This document shows positions 18,910-26,433 of a DNA stretch of 64,000 nucleotides, in pieces. Every line of letters starts with the position of its first letter. Position 1 is the stretch's first letter. The notes under the pieces were generated by a model, which was given only the letters and a program-made list of their open reading frames with translations, ran no database searches and was not told the DNA's origin. The DNA comes from Lentzea alba (GTDB taxonomy: Bacteria > Actinomycetota > Actinomycetes > Mycobacteriales > Pseudonocardiaceae). Made by a program: the position numbers and the translations under genes. The stretch covers positions 1-64,000 of the forward strand of contig NZ_JAAMPJ010000015.1 in the NCBI RefSeq assembly GCF_011067745.1. Reading direction: 5' to 3'.

Positions 18910-19228
18910 CTCAGCCTTGCCGCTGGTCCCATGGCGGGAGCAGACCGACAACCACGATCCTGCCCTGAGTTCCGTCGCCACGGCCACGGTCGGCACCGGA
19001 ACCGCATCCGACCGCGCTGTTGCCGGTGCTCGGCAACGACTGTGCGCCCCGCACCTGCGAACTTCAAGCGATCTCGTCGATCTCGGCCACCCATCACGGA
19101 GATGTTGCCGATGACCGGCAAGTTGATCGCGGGCTAGTTGACCGGTCGGAGCCGCTGCCGAACGTCGGCCGCAGAAGACAGAGTTGAAGTCAACCGGCTC
19201 GAACCCCTTGACCACAAAGGAGGTTGAA
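18910..19228. other. about 320 bp without a gene
   Basis: No coding frame with a recognisable product. It separates the PucR gene from the decayed hibernation-factor copy. At its right end AAAGGAGG, six bases before a GTG, looks like a surviving ribosome binding site of that pseudogene. Confidence 0.5.
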
Positions 19229-19758
19229 GTGCGTCCTGCTCACCTTGTCGCGGAACCAGGCTCCTCTCACACAACCAAAAGTCGTCAATCAGGAGCGCAG
19301 GCAACGGTCTTGCGGGGTTCACGAGTCCGGAGCCGACGCTCCGTTCCTGGTCCTCGTGCTGATCGGTGACGAGACGCGGCTTTACCGCGGAACCAGGTTC
19401 CAAGTGGACGAAGTTGCCTCGAAGAGCCTTCTGACTGATTGCGAAACGCTGATGCGCCAACACTTCCATCAGGTCGACGCGGCCGTGCGAGAGGCGGCAG
19501 GCGAGAAGAAGATGCCGCTGGTCGTGCTCGGTGCCCGTCACCTCCAGGACACCTATCGCGATGTGAGCACCTTTCCCGATCTGCTTCTCCCGACCATCAT
19601 CGGAGGCCTGGTGGATCTGGCCCCCGAGGCGATCCATCGGTGTGCGTGGAGCATCGTGGAACCGGAACTGCAGGCGCACGAGTACGCCGCGGCAGACGAA
19701 CACCACGCCCAGCAGGGCACCGGCCGAACAGTGCTATCGCTCAACCCTGGAGACCATC
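19229..19758 (+). pseudogene. decayed second copy of the baeRF hibernation factor
   Basis: An intact-looking RBS (AAAGGAGG) and GTG start a short frame, which shifts. From about 19340 a long stretch matches the middle of the protein at 7465-8511: FLVLVLIGDETRLYRGTRF aligns with FLVLQLGEAETRLFAG, PLVVLGARHLQDTYRD with PLVVVGEPHLQATYRR, and APEAIHRCAWSIVEPELQAHEYA with SPETMHRRTWPIVEPELRARDFA. About 130 N-terminal residues and the C-terminal domain are missing. It shows that this island once had two hibernation-factor genes or that one locus was duplicated. Confidence 0.8.
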
Positions 19759-20256
19759 ATGCACAGTGTGCCGGTCATGGAGACCGCGCCACCGAGTCGG
19801 CTCACCGGCAATCTACCCGCGCTGAAGATCCGGCTGGAGCGAGAACGCGCGTTCCGGCTAGAGCAGCTCGCGGAGCTCGACGGGGCGTCCGGCGCGACCA
19901 CCCAGCCTGGTGACCAAGCGATGCGCCAGGTGGCGGAGCAGGTGGCCGCCGCTGCCACGGTCGCACTCAACGACATCGACATCGCTCTCCTGCGCATCGA
20001 CATCGGCTCCTACGGCCGCTGTCAGACCTGTCATGCGGACATTCCGATCCGTCTGCTGGAGGCGATTCCGCAGCTGCGACTGTGCCTGGCATGTCAGCAC
20101 ACCGACACGAGGAAGGGATCCCGTCATGGTGAACCAGTCAGCCGGCAGCGTCAGCGAGCACCCGCTGTCCGTGCGCAGACTCCTGCGAGGCAACGTGTTC
20201 GGCGCGGAACGTCAACAGCTGGGCGACGTGACCGACATAGCCGTTCGCCTACGTGA
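19759..20256 (+). CDS. TraR/DksA-family zinc-finger protein
   Basis: A 165-residue protein. A coiled-coil-like helical part (ALKIRLERERAFRLEQLAEL and QAMRQVAEQVAAAATVALNDID) is followed by the four-cysteine zinc finger, CQTC then 17 residues then CLAC. DksA-like proteins insert a coiled coil into the RNA polymerase secondary channel and tune transcription, often with ppGpp; the acidic tip residues of true DksA are not clear here. The last ~45 residues are Arg-rich and lie on top of the next gene, so the original stop was probably lost and the natural protein was nearer 120 residues. The next RBS lies within this gene. Confidence 0.82.
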   Translation: MHSVPVMETAPPSRLTGNLPALKIRLERERAFRLEQLAELDGASGATTQPGDQAMRQVAEQVAAAATVALNDIDIALLRIDIGSYGRCQTCHADIPIRLLEAIPQLRLCLACQHTDTRKGSRHGEPVSRQRQRAPAVRAQTPARQRVRRGTSTAGRRDRHSRSPT

Positions 20257-20635
20257 CGGGCAATACCCGCTGGTGATCGGCGCAGAGGCCCTTGTCGGTG
20301 GCAGTGAGGAGTTCCTGCCCAACGCGAGTCTGGCGCGATGGCACTCCGATGGGGTGCAGGTGCTCGACGAACCGGACCGACGTCCCCCTCCAGAACGCGA
20401 CGGCACCGTGCTGATGTGCTCAGAGCTGCTGGGACAGCAGCTGAGCGACCTGCAGCGTGGCCGGCAGGTCCGCGTGTACGACCTCCTGCTGTCTCACTCG
20501 GCCGAGGGATGGGTGCTCTCCAGGGTCGATACCAGAGGCTGGGCCAGTCGCACTTTCGGGAAACGCTTCCTGAGCGATGGCCGCCTTGACTGGAAGATGC
20601 TCCATTCGAGGGAAGGCTACGAGTTGGACCACTGA
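20126..20635 (+). CDS. PRC-barrel-like domain protein (unknown role)
   Basis: A 169-residue soluble protein. It appears to have two repeats of a PRC-barrel-like unit: SVRRLLRGNVFGAERQQLGD with IAVRLRDGQYPLVIGAEALVGG, then LGQQLSDLQRGRQVRVYDLLL with WVLSRVDTRG. Similar regions are found at the N-terminus of actinobacterial MgtE-associated proteins and in stress-island proteins. GAGGAAGGGA stands 8 bases before the ATG. It overlaps the end of the TraR/DksA gene by 131 bases. The assignment rests on the repeat pattern only. Confidence 0.6.
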   Translation: MVNQSAGSVSEHPLSVRRLLRGNVFGAERQQLGDVTDIAVRLRDGQYPLVIGAEALVGGSEEFLPNASLARWHSDGVQVLDEPDRRPPPERDGTVLMCSELLGQQLSDLQRGRQVRVYDLLLSHSAEGWVLSRVDTRGWASRTFGKRFLSDGRLDWKMLHSREGYELDH

Positions 20636-20687
20636 CGAGGCAGACATTCGTTTGCGCAGCACTGTCTCCCTGAGCGCCCGACGCAGA

Positions 20688-20705
20688 TATATCGTGATAC
20701 GATAC
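20688..20705. promoter_or_regulatory. 18-bp operator, copy 2 (ahead of DUF3040-slipin)
   Basis: TATATCGTGATACGATAC, identical on the opposite strand to the sequence at 16779-16796. It ends 30 bases before the GTG of the DUF3040 gene, so it probably overlaps that promoter. The orientation relative to the DUF3040 gene is the same at both loci. Confidence 0.75.
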
Positions 20706-20735
20706 TAGCATCTGCGAGACACCAGGAGGTGTGTC

Positions 20736-20990
20736 GTGCTCAGTGAGTCCGAACGCGAGACGCTGCATGAGATACAACGCAAGCTCTCCGGCGATGATCC
20801 CGACTTCGCACGGTACTTCCACGGCGTCGGCCCGCCCGCGCCCGTCGTGCACCGCCAGTCGGCTCGGGCCAGCTTCGTCGTCGTGACGGAGATGGTCATC
20901 GCGCTGGCGGTCGTTGGTCCCAACATCCTCACGGACACCCAGATCTCCGCTCTCACGGTGCCTCCGGCGCCGCGAAGGAGGACGAAATGA
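20736..20990 (+). CDS. DUF3040-family protein, short form
   Basis: An 84-residue protein starting at GTG behind AGGAGGTGTC. The family helix LSESERETLHEIQRKLSGDD is conserved, but only one hydrophobic segment (about 50-65) remains, so it is shorter than the other two copies in the window. The stop overlaps the slipin start (ATGA), which ties it to a membrane-scaffold protein. The operator at 20688-20705 lies immediately upstream. Its function is unknown. Confidence 0.78.
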   Translation: MLSESERETLHEIQRKLSGDDPDFARYFHGVGPPAPVVHRQSARASFVVVTEMVIALAVVGPNILTDTQISALTVPPAPRRRTK

Positions 20991-21862
20991 ACGTTGTGTA
21001 CGTGCTGCTGCTCACCGCCGCAGGCATTGGCCTGTTCGGGCTGATGTCGAGCGTTCGGGTCATCACCCAGTACGAGCGAGGCGTCCTCTTCCGCTTCGGT
21101 CGCGTCCGCTCGGGGATTCGCGGCCCAGGGCTGGTGTTGCTCATGCCGATCGCCGACCGCCTGCGCAAGGTCAGCATGCAGATCATCACGATGCCGGTCC
21201 CGGCCCAGGACGGCATCACCCGCGACAACGTGACCGTGCGCGTCGACGCCGTGGTCTTCTACAAGGTCTCCGATCCCGTCCGCGCGATCGTGGACGTGGA
21301 GGACTACAACGCCGCAGTCGGCCAGGTCGCACAGACCTCGCTGCGCTCGATCATCGGCAAGAGTGATCTGGACGACCTGTTGTCGAACAGGGAACGGCTG
21401 AACCAGGGCCTGGAACTGATGATCGACAGCCCGGCGCTCGACTGGGGTGTGCACATCGACCGCGTGGAGATCAAGGACGTGGTACTGCCGGAGTCCATGA
21501 AGCGATCGATGTCGCGTCAGGCCGAGGCTGAACGCGAGCGGCGAGCTCGCATCATCACCGCGGACGGTGAATTGCAGGCGTCGACCAAGCTTGCCAGCGC
21601 TGCGGAGACCATGACCGAGCATCCCGCCGCGTTGCAACTGAGGCTGCTGCAGACCGTGGTCGAGGTAGCGGCGGAGAAGAACTCCACGCTCGTGTTGCCG
21701 TTCCCGGTCGAGCTGCTCCGTTTCCTGGAGCGGGCGACACCGCCGGAAGGCCCGCGCACACCTTCGGTGAGCAACGGCCGGACGGGTTCTCGTCCGGCGC
21801 CCGCCCCCGGCATCCTCGACGTCGACCAAGTGGCGCCGGTCGGCGCCCGCGCTTCCTGTTAG
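20987..21862 (+). CDS. slipin / SPFH-domain membrane scaffold protein
   Basis: A 291-residue stomatin-like protein. An N-terminal membrane helix (about 3-22) is followed by the SPFH domain with VRVITQYERGVLFRFGRV, PAQDGITRDNVTVRVDAVVFYK and LRSIIGKSDLDDLLSNRE. The coiled-coil region is Glu/Arg-rich (RQAEAERERRARIITADGE). Proline-rich low-complexity sequence ends the protein. Slipins oligomerise in the inner leaflet and organise membrane domains, often with NfeD proteases, which are not seen here. It is coupled to the DUF3040 gene upstream, and a Usp gene follows after 65 bp. Confidence 0.92.
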   Translation: MNVVYVLLLTAAGIGLFGLMSSVRVITQYERGVLFRFGRVRSGIRGPGLVLLMPIADRLRKVSMQIITMPVPAQDGITRDNVTVRVDAVVFYKVSDPVRAIVDVEDYNAAVGQVAQTSLRSIIGKSDLDDLLSNRERLNQGLELMIDSPALDWGVHIDRVEIKDVVLPESMKRSMSRQAEAERERRARIITADGELQASTKLASAAETMTEHPAALQLRLLQTVVEVAAEKNSTLVLPFPVELLRFLERATPPEGPRTPSVSNGRTGSRPAPAPGILDVDQVAPVGARASC

Positions 21863-21927
21863 CCCCGAGTGTCACCATCCACTTCGGACCGTCGCGAGCC
21901 GGCCACGACCTGGGCCATGGAGGAGTC

Positions 21928-22779
21928 ATGACTGGATTGCCCCGCATCGTGGCCGGCTTCGACGGTTCCCCGGACAGCGCTCTGGCGTTGGAGTGGGCGC
22001 TGGCGGAAGCACACCTGCGAGGTGCAAGGATCGACCTGTGTCACGTCCGCAAGGGGCCTCGAACGGAGGCCGGCGACGACCACGCGGGTGCCAGGGATCT
22101 CGGGGGAGACGTACTTACCCGCGGCCTTGAACACGCCGACCACTGGACACCACCTGTTCCGGTGGCTGCGCGGCTGCTGGCAGGGAACCCGGTGCAGCAG
22201 TTGCTGGCCATCGCCACGGACGCGCTGTTCCTCGTTGTGGGCGCGCGCGGCACCGGTGGGTTTCGCGGGCTGCGGCTGGGGTCGGTCAGCGACCAGGTCG
22301 CGCGACATGCCCGATGTCCAGTCGTTGTTGTTCCCGATCCTGGAGAGCATCGCGACGGTACGCGTGATCGGAAGGTTGTGGTCGGAGTCGACGGCTCCGC
22401 GGGCTCCGATGCGGCTCTTGCCTTCGCGTTCGACGAGGCGGCCCGCCGCCAGGCGGAACTGTGCGCGATCCACGTGTTCGACCCGTCCGCCGTGCAGATC
22501 ATGGCCAACCTTCCACAAGCAGACGTGCGGCGACTCCACCTGGAGGCGTCGAACACACTGAGCAATTTGCTCGCAACCCACACGAGCCAGCATCCATGCG
22601 TACACGCGTGCGCAGAGGTCTTGTCAGGTTCGCCGGCCGCGACACTGACCGCCGCGGCGTCCAACGCCGAATTGCTGGTACTCGGTTCACGAGGGCATGG
22701 CGGCTTCGTCACCCTGGTTCTGGGTTCGACCAGCCACAGCGTTCTGCACCACGCCAGTTGCCCGGTCGTCGTCGTCTGA
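21928..22779 (+). CDS. tandem universal stress protein
   Basis: A 283-residue protein with two Usp domains (about 5-137 and 150-283). Each begins with the nucleotide-binding Asp (VAGFDGSPDSA and VVGVDGSAGSD) and ends with the phosphate loop G-x2-G-x9-G-S (GARGTGGFRGLRLGS and GSRGHGGFVTLVLGS). It is therefore predicted to bind ATP in both halves, like the mycobacterial tandem Usp proteins linked to dormancy. It lies downstream of the slipin gene and probably belongs to the same unit. A second tandem Usp is at 26434. Confidence 0.93.
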   Translation: MTGLPRIVAGFDGSPDSALALEWALAEAHLRGARIDLCHVRKGPRTEAGDDHAGARDLGGDVLTRGLEHADHWTPPVPVAARLLAGNPVQQLLAIATDALFLVVGARGTGGFRGLRLGSVSDQVARHARCPVVVVPDPGEHRDGTRDRKVVVGVDGSAGSDAALAFAFDEAARRQAELCAIHVFDPSAVQIMANLPQADVRRLHLEASNTLSNLLATHTSQHPCVHACAEVLSGSPAATLTAAASNAELLVLGSRGHGGFVTLVLGSTSHSVLHHASCPVVVV

Positions 22780-22938
22780 AAGCAGGGCGGCTGCCACCAG
22801 AGGAGTGGTCTGCGAGGCGGACGTCAGGTGGAGTGGATAGGGACGAGTCGTCAGGTGGATAGTGCCAGGTGGGCAATGACGCTTCACTGAAGCCGTGGAT
22901 CTTGTGCAGGGCAGGAGGGATCGGCGCGCTGGCGTCCG

Positions 22939-23817
22939 TCAGCGTCGTCGGTTTCGTCCAAGGGTCTCGGACGGCGACTCTCCGAACCGCTGGCGGTATG
23001 AGCCCGCGAACCGTCCCAAGTGGACGAATCCCCAGGACACCGCGATATCGGTGACGGTCAAGCCCGGCACTGCGGCCGTGAGTTCCTCGTGCACCCGGCT
23101 CAGCCGTACGTTGCGCAGGTACGTTGTTGGTGAAACCCCGGCATACCGCCGGAACCCGGCCTGCAATGCTCGAACCGAAACTGCGACCGCCGCGGCCAGA
23201 GTGGTGGTCGTCCACGGTTCGCCCGGCCGTTCCTCCAGCATTTCGACTGCTCGGCGCACCGGTCCCGGCGGGATGTGGTGGTGTGTCTCGACTTCCTCGC
23301 GGAAGTCGTGCTGCAGGGTGAGAAGCAGGCCATCGAGCAGGAGTTGCTCCAGTGTGCTCGCCGCGAGGGGATGGCGGCGGAGCAGGCCTGGCCCCTCGAA
23401 CTCGTGCAGGAACGGCGCGAGTATCTCCAGCACACCCCGTTGCGGCGCCGTCACGAACCCGATCCGGTCCACTCGGCGCGCAAGCATGGCTGAGAGCCGT
23501 TGTTCCAATGGCCGCCGCTCCACCATGAGGCAGAGCTGCGCGCAGTCGGTGCTCCAGGTGATCGATGCGGGTTCGCCCGGCAGGTACGGGACCACCTCCC
23601 CGGTTTCGGCGTCCACCGATCTCCGTCCGAATGAGGATCTGGAGTGCCCGGCGACCGGGAGGTCGAAGTGGTAGTCGGCCAGGTCGTTCGTGCGCATGTC
23701 GAGTGTCTGCCCGTACGTGAGGTACGCGGCGGTGATGGCACCCAGCCGCGCTGCGTTCAGCCGCATGTCGAGTGGTGCCTCGGTATCGGCGGGTGTGATC
23801 CGGTGTGGCAGGAACAC
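22939..23817 (-). CDS. AraC-family transcriptional regulator
   Basis: A 292-residue regulator. The N-terminal AraC-binding-like domain (residues 10-170; LDMRLNAARLGAITAAYLTY, YHFDLPVAGHS) is followed by two HTH motifs, TLAAAVAVSVRALQAGFRRY and TVTDIAVSWGFVHLGRFAGSYRQ. Homologues have about 10-15 further residues before FLPHR. Here the GTG start lies exactly at a junction with a truncated mrpE gene on the other strand, so the N-terminus may have been shortened. The ligand and targets are unknown. Members of this subgroup often regulate aromatic or amine catabolism. Confidence 0.85.
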   Translation of the reverse strand: MFLPHRITPADTEAPLDMRLNAARLGAITAAYLTYGQTLDMRTNDLADYHFDLPVAGHSRSSFGRRSVDAETGEVVPYLPGEPASITWSTDCAQLCLMVERRPLEQRLSAMLARRVDRIGFVTAPQRGVLEILAPFLHEFEGPGLLRRHPLAASTLEQLLLDGLLLTLQHDFREEVETHHHIPPGPVRRAVEMLEERPGEPWTTTTLAAAVAVSVRALQAGFRRYAGVSPTTYLRNVRLSRVHEELTAAVPGLTVTDIAVSWGFVHLGRFAGSYRQRFGESPSETLGRNRRR

Positions 23818-23819
23818 AC

Positions 23820-24032
23820 GTCCTCGTCGAGGTGCCGATCCCTCCCAGCGGACCAGCCACCGCGGCGGCCTGGGGCATCAGGGTCGGCTTCGTACCGGAC
23901 ACCGTCGTCGTCGAGATCGACGAGCAAAAGGGTTCGATGCTGCTGCACGTGCTCGACGCGCGCGATCCCGACGCCGTGATCGCCGCGCAGACCGACTCCT
24001 ACGAGCGGCGCCAGCGCCGGGTCTTCCCCTGA
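23820..24032 (+). pseudogene. mrpE: Mrp-type Na+/H+ antiporter subunit E, C-terminal fragment
   Basis: About 70 codons match the end of MrpE/MnhE: VLVEVPIPPSG, GIRVGFVPDTVVVEID, MLLHVLDARDP. Full-length MrpE has about 160-190 residues with membrane helices at the front; these are gone, replaced by the start of the AraC gene on the other strand. Subunits A-D are also absent from this side. Subunits F and G follow directly, so this is the tail of a broken mrp operon. Confidence 0.75.
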
Positions 24033-24038
24033 CCGCCC

Positions 24039-24308
24039 ATGCCCGCCTTCATCATCGTCCCCGCGCTGATCTGGGCCACGCTCCTGCTGGTCGCCGGCGG
24101 CCTGGTGTTGGTCCGCGCCCGCGACGTGTTCCAGCGGATCGTCGCACTGGACCTCCTCGCGGTGATCGTCATCGCGCTGCTGGCCTTGCTGAGCTACGTG
24201 AGGGGACAGCCGTACTGCTTCGACGCCGCGGTGGCGCTCGCCCTGATGTCCTTCGTCGCCACCGTGGCCACGGCCCGGTACCTCGACAAAGGAGGACCGT
24301 TCGGATGA
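24039..24308 (+). CDS. mrpF: Mrp-type Na+/H+ antiporter subunit F
   Basis: An 89-residue protein with three membrane helices, as in MrpF/MnhF. The conserved block is LVRARDVFQRIVALDLLAV, followed by CFDAAVALALMSFVATVATARYL. In intact systems MrpA-G form one complex exchanging Na+ or K+ for protons. Here A-D are missing and E is truncated, so this subunit probably has no complex unless the others lie elsewhere. Its stop overlaps the mrpG start (ATGA). No RBS is evident; it would have depended on coupling to mrpE. Confidence 0.88.
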   Translation: MPAFIIVPALIWATLLLVAGGLVLVRARDVFQRIVALDLLAVIVIALLALLSYVRGQPYCFDAAVALALMSFVATVATARYLDKGGPFG

Positions 24309-24622
24309 TCTCGGTTCTGCTCGACGTGATCGGTGGCGTGCTGCTCCTTCTCGGCCTGGTGCTGCTCACGATCAGCCTCGTCGGCATCTTGCGGCTGCCC
24401 GGCACCTACGGCCAGCTGCACGCCCAGGGACTGGCCACCGGGCCTGGTGTGATCGCGATCCTGGCGTCCTCGATCGCCACCGAGAACGCCGCGACCATCA
24501 CCTTCGCCGTGCTCGCGATCGTGTTCATCGCACTCGCCTCGCCGGTGTCCAGCCACGCGATCGCCAGGGCCGCCCACCGCCGTGGTCGACGGCGAGGCAG
24601 CGAGGGCGAGCCGGGAGATTAG
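24305..24622 (+). CDS. mrpG: Mrp-type Na+/H+ antiporter subunit G
   Basis: A 105-residue protein with three hydrophobic helices and the MrpG signature LVGILRLPGTYGQLHAQGLATGPG. A basic, polar tail follows. It is coupled to mrpF and is the last gene of the remnant operon. It converges on a MarR gene, with the two stop codons overlapping. Its function is doubtful without the large A and D subunits. Confidence 0.88.
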   Translation: MISVLLDVIGGVLLLLGLVLLTISLVGILRLPGTYGQLHAQGLATGPGVIAILASSIATENAATITFAVLAIVFIALASPVSSHAIARAAHRRGRRRGSEGEPGD

Positions 24623-25134
24623 GTGTCGATCCAGTCCGGGCGGGTGGCACCGCCGGGATCGAGGCGCTCGAGGATCTGTTGGTGAGCGGCGTGCATCTGG
24701 TTGAGCTGCACCGGATCGAGCACGTCCACCACCAGTTCGCGCACGAGGGCGACGTGACCGGACGATGCCCGTTCGACCGCGGCCATGCCAGCCGCGGTGA
24801 GCACCGCGCGAGAGGCACGGCCGTCGTCAGGGTCAGGTTCGCGACGGAGGAGACCACCGGCTTCGAGGCGCTTCACCACGTTCGACAGCCGGGACAACGA
24901 GGAACTGGTGAGCTGGGCGAGCTTGCTCATCCGCAGCGCCCGTCCCGGCAGTTCGGACAGCATCGACAGCACGTGGTACTCGAAGAAGTCGAGTCCAGCG
25001 TCGCGTTCGAGCTGCGCGTCGAGGGTCGTGCGCAGCTTGGTGAACACGCGCACCATGTCGAGCCACGCCAGGCGTTGCTCGGCGGTGAGCCAACGGGCAC
25101 CCGCGCCGCGCTCGGCGGCTGAGTCTGTAGTCAC
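24619..25134 (-). CDS. MarR-family transcriptional regulator
   Basis: A 171-residue winged-helix protein. The HTH is ALRMSKLAQLTSSSLSRLSN near residues 65-85, followed by VVKRLEAGGLLRREPDPDDG with the wing and the DDGRAS turn typical of MarR. The dimerisation helices at both ends are long. It is divergent from an NAD(P)-binding oxidoreductase gene. Two inverted repeats in the 75-bp space between them are probably its binding sites, giving autoregulation and control of the oxidoreductase and VOC genes. The inducer is unknown. Confidence 0.92.
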   Translation of the reverse strand: MTTDSAAERGAGARWLTAEQRLAWLDMVRVFTKLRTTLDAQLERDAGLDFFEYHVLSMLSELPGRALRMSKLAQLTSSSLSRLSNVVKRLEAGGLLRREPDPDDGRASRAVLTAAGMAAVERASSGHVALVRELVVDVLDPVQLNQMHAAHQQILERLDPGGATRPDWIDT

Positions 25135-25146
25135 ACCCTTACTTTA

Positions 25147-25160
25147 GTTCAATCTTGAAC
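25147..25160. promoter_or_regulatory. MarR-type operator 1
   Basis: GTTCAATCTTGAAC is a perfect inverted repeat with 6-base arms and a 2-base centre. It begins 13 bases upstream of the marR start, in the divergent promoter region. Confidence 0.7.
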
Positions 25161-25177
25161 AAAATGCGCTATGATTA

Positions 25178-25191
25178 GTTCAAGGTTGAAG
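25178..25191. promoter_or_regulatory. MarR-type operator 2
   Basis: GTTCAAGGTTGAAG has arms TTCAA/TTGAA and is nearly the same as operator 1, centred 31 bases from it (about three helical turns). It ends 18 bases before the ATG of the oxidoreductase gene, close to its RBS. Confidence 0.7.
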
Positions 25192-25209
25192 TTTTGAGAG
25201 GAGATCAGG

Positions 25210-25836
25210 ATGCGAATCGCGATCATCGGTGCGGGCAACGTGGGCGGCGGACTGGCCGCGGCTGCTGCCTCCGTCGGGCACGAGGTCACCGTCGCCGCGG
25301 CCCACGAGGAGAACGCGGTGAAGACGGCCGAGAGCATCGCCGGCGCCAAGGCTGCTTCCACCGCCGCGGCGGCCGCACAGGGCGCCGACGTGGTCGTGCT
25401 GGCCGTTCCGGCCGCTGTCGCCACCGGCGTGCTGGCCAGTCTCGGTGACGTCGACGCCGTCGTGGTGGACGCCACCAACCCGCTCAACGACACCTTCAGC
25501 GACCTGACGACGGACGGCACGAGCCACGCCGAGCAGCTGGCCGCCGCGGCACCTGGGGTAAGGCTCGTGAAGGCGTTCAACACCGTCTTCGCGTCCCGGC
25601 TGGGCAACTCGAGCCAGGACGGTCAGCCGTTGGACGGCTTCTACGCCGGTGACGACGAGACGGCCAAGGCCGTCGTGGCGCGGCTGCTGACCTCGCTGGG
25701 CTTCCGCCCGATCGACGCGGGTGGTCTGCGCATGGCCCGCGCGCTGGAGGAGATGGCGTTCCTGAACATCACCCTCAACGTCCGCAACGGCTGGTCCTGG
25801 CAGAGCGGCTGGAAGCTCGCCGAACCCTCCGCCTGA
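25210..25836 (+). CDS. NADP-binding oxidoreductase (F420/NADP reductase-like fold)
   Basis: A 208-residue Rossmann protein of the NAD(P)/F420-dependent oxidoreductase group. The nucleotide-binding motif IIGAGNVGGGLAAAAASVGH is at the extreme N-terminus, then DVVVLAVPAAV and the conserved DATNPL. KAFNTVFA is typical of F420H2:NADP reductases and of the related putative quinone reductases. It has no membrane segment. It is divergent from a MarR gene with two operators between, which suggests induction by an electrophile or small aromatic. The VOC gene follows after 33 bp. The true electron partner cannot be decided from the sequence. Confidence 0.82.
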   Translation: MRIAIIGAGNVGGGLAAAAASVGHEVTVAAAHEENAVKTAESIAGAKAASTAAAAAQGADVVVLAVPAAVATGVLASLGDVDAVVVDATNPLNDTFSDLTTDGTSHAEQLAAAAPGVRLVKAFNTVFASRLGNSSQDGQPLDGFYAGDDETAKAVVARLLTSLGFRPIDAGGLRMARALEEMAFLNITLNVRNGWSWQSGWKLAEPSA

Positions 25837-25869
25837 CCGATCGCGTCCACGAGAAAGGAACTCCACGCC

Positions 25870-26376
25870 ATGATGGCCCCGGTACGTCTCAACCACGCCG
25901 TGTTGTTCGTCGCCGACCTGGAACGGGCCGAGCAGTTCTACACCGAGGTGTTCGGCATGGAACTCGTCGCTCGTGAGGCCGGGGTCGGCGCCGTGTTCCT
26001 GAGGCTGCCCCGCTCCGGAAACCACCACGACCTCGGACTGTTCGCCAGTGACCAGGCAGCCGGACCTCGTCAGCGCCGTGTGGGCCTCTACCACCTCGCC
26101 TGGCAGGTGGACACCATCGACGAACTCGCCGAGTTCCGCCAGCGGCTGACCGAAGCCGGCGCCCGCACCGGCGAATCCAGTCACGGAGCCACCAAGAGCG
26201 TCTACGGCATGGATCCGGACGGCAACCTGTTCGAGGTCATGTGGATGCTCCCGCAGGCCGAATGGGGCCGCTACGCCAACGCCGGCGTCGTGGAGTTCCT
26301 CGACCTCCCCGCAGAGGTCCTCAGGTGGTCCGGCGTGCGCACCGCGGGCCGCATCGTCCAAGAAACCGGTGTGTGA
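25870..26376 (+). CDS. VOC-family (glyoxalase/dioxygenase-like) protein
   Basis: A 168-residue protein with one vicinal-oxygen-chelate domain. LNHAVLFVADLERAEQFYTEVFG carries the first metal-ligand His; the second half has GLYHLAWQV and the ligand-bearing end MDPDGNLFEVMW. The His/His/Glu triad of metal-binding VOC proteins is thus present. Substrates range from methylglyoxal adducts to catechols and antibiotics. It is probably cotranscribed with the upstream oxidoreductase under the MarR gene, so detoxification of a reactive compound is a reasonable inference. Confidence 0.82.
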   Translation: MMAPVRLNHAVLFVADLERAEQFYTEVFGMELVAREAGVGAVFLRLPRSGNHHDLGLFASDQAAGPRQRRVGLYHLAWQVDTIDELAEFRQRLTEAGARTGESSHGATKSVYGMDPDGNLFEVMWMLPQAEWGRYANAGVVEFLDLPAEVLRWSGVRTAGRIVQETGV

Positions 26377-26433
26377 GCAGTACCCCGAGCCTTGCGCCGC
26401 AGGCGTTTCCCAACGGACACAAAGGAGTGACCG

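Noticed and set aside
23820-24622. Functional Mrp antiporter operon
   Set aside because: Subunits A-D are absent and E is truncated; only F and G are complete.
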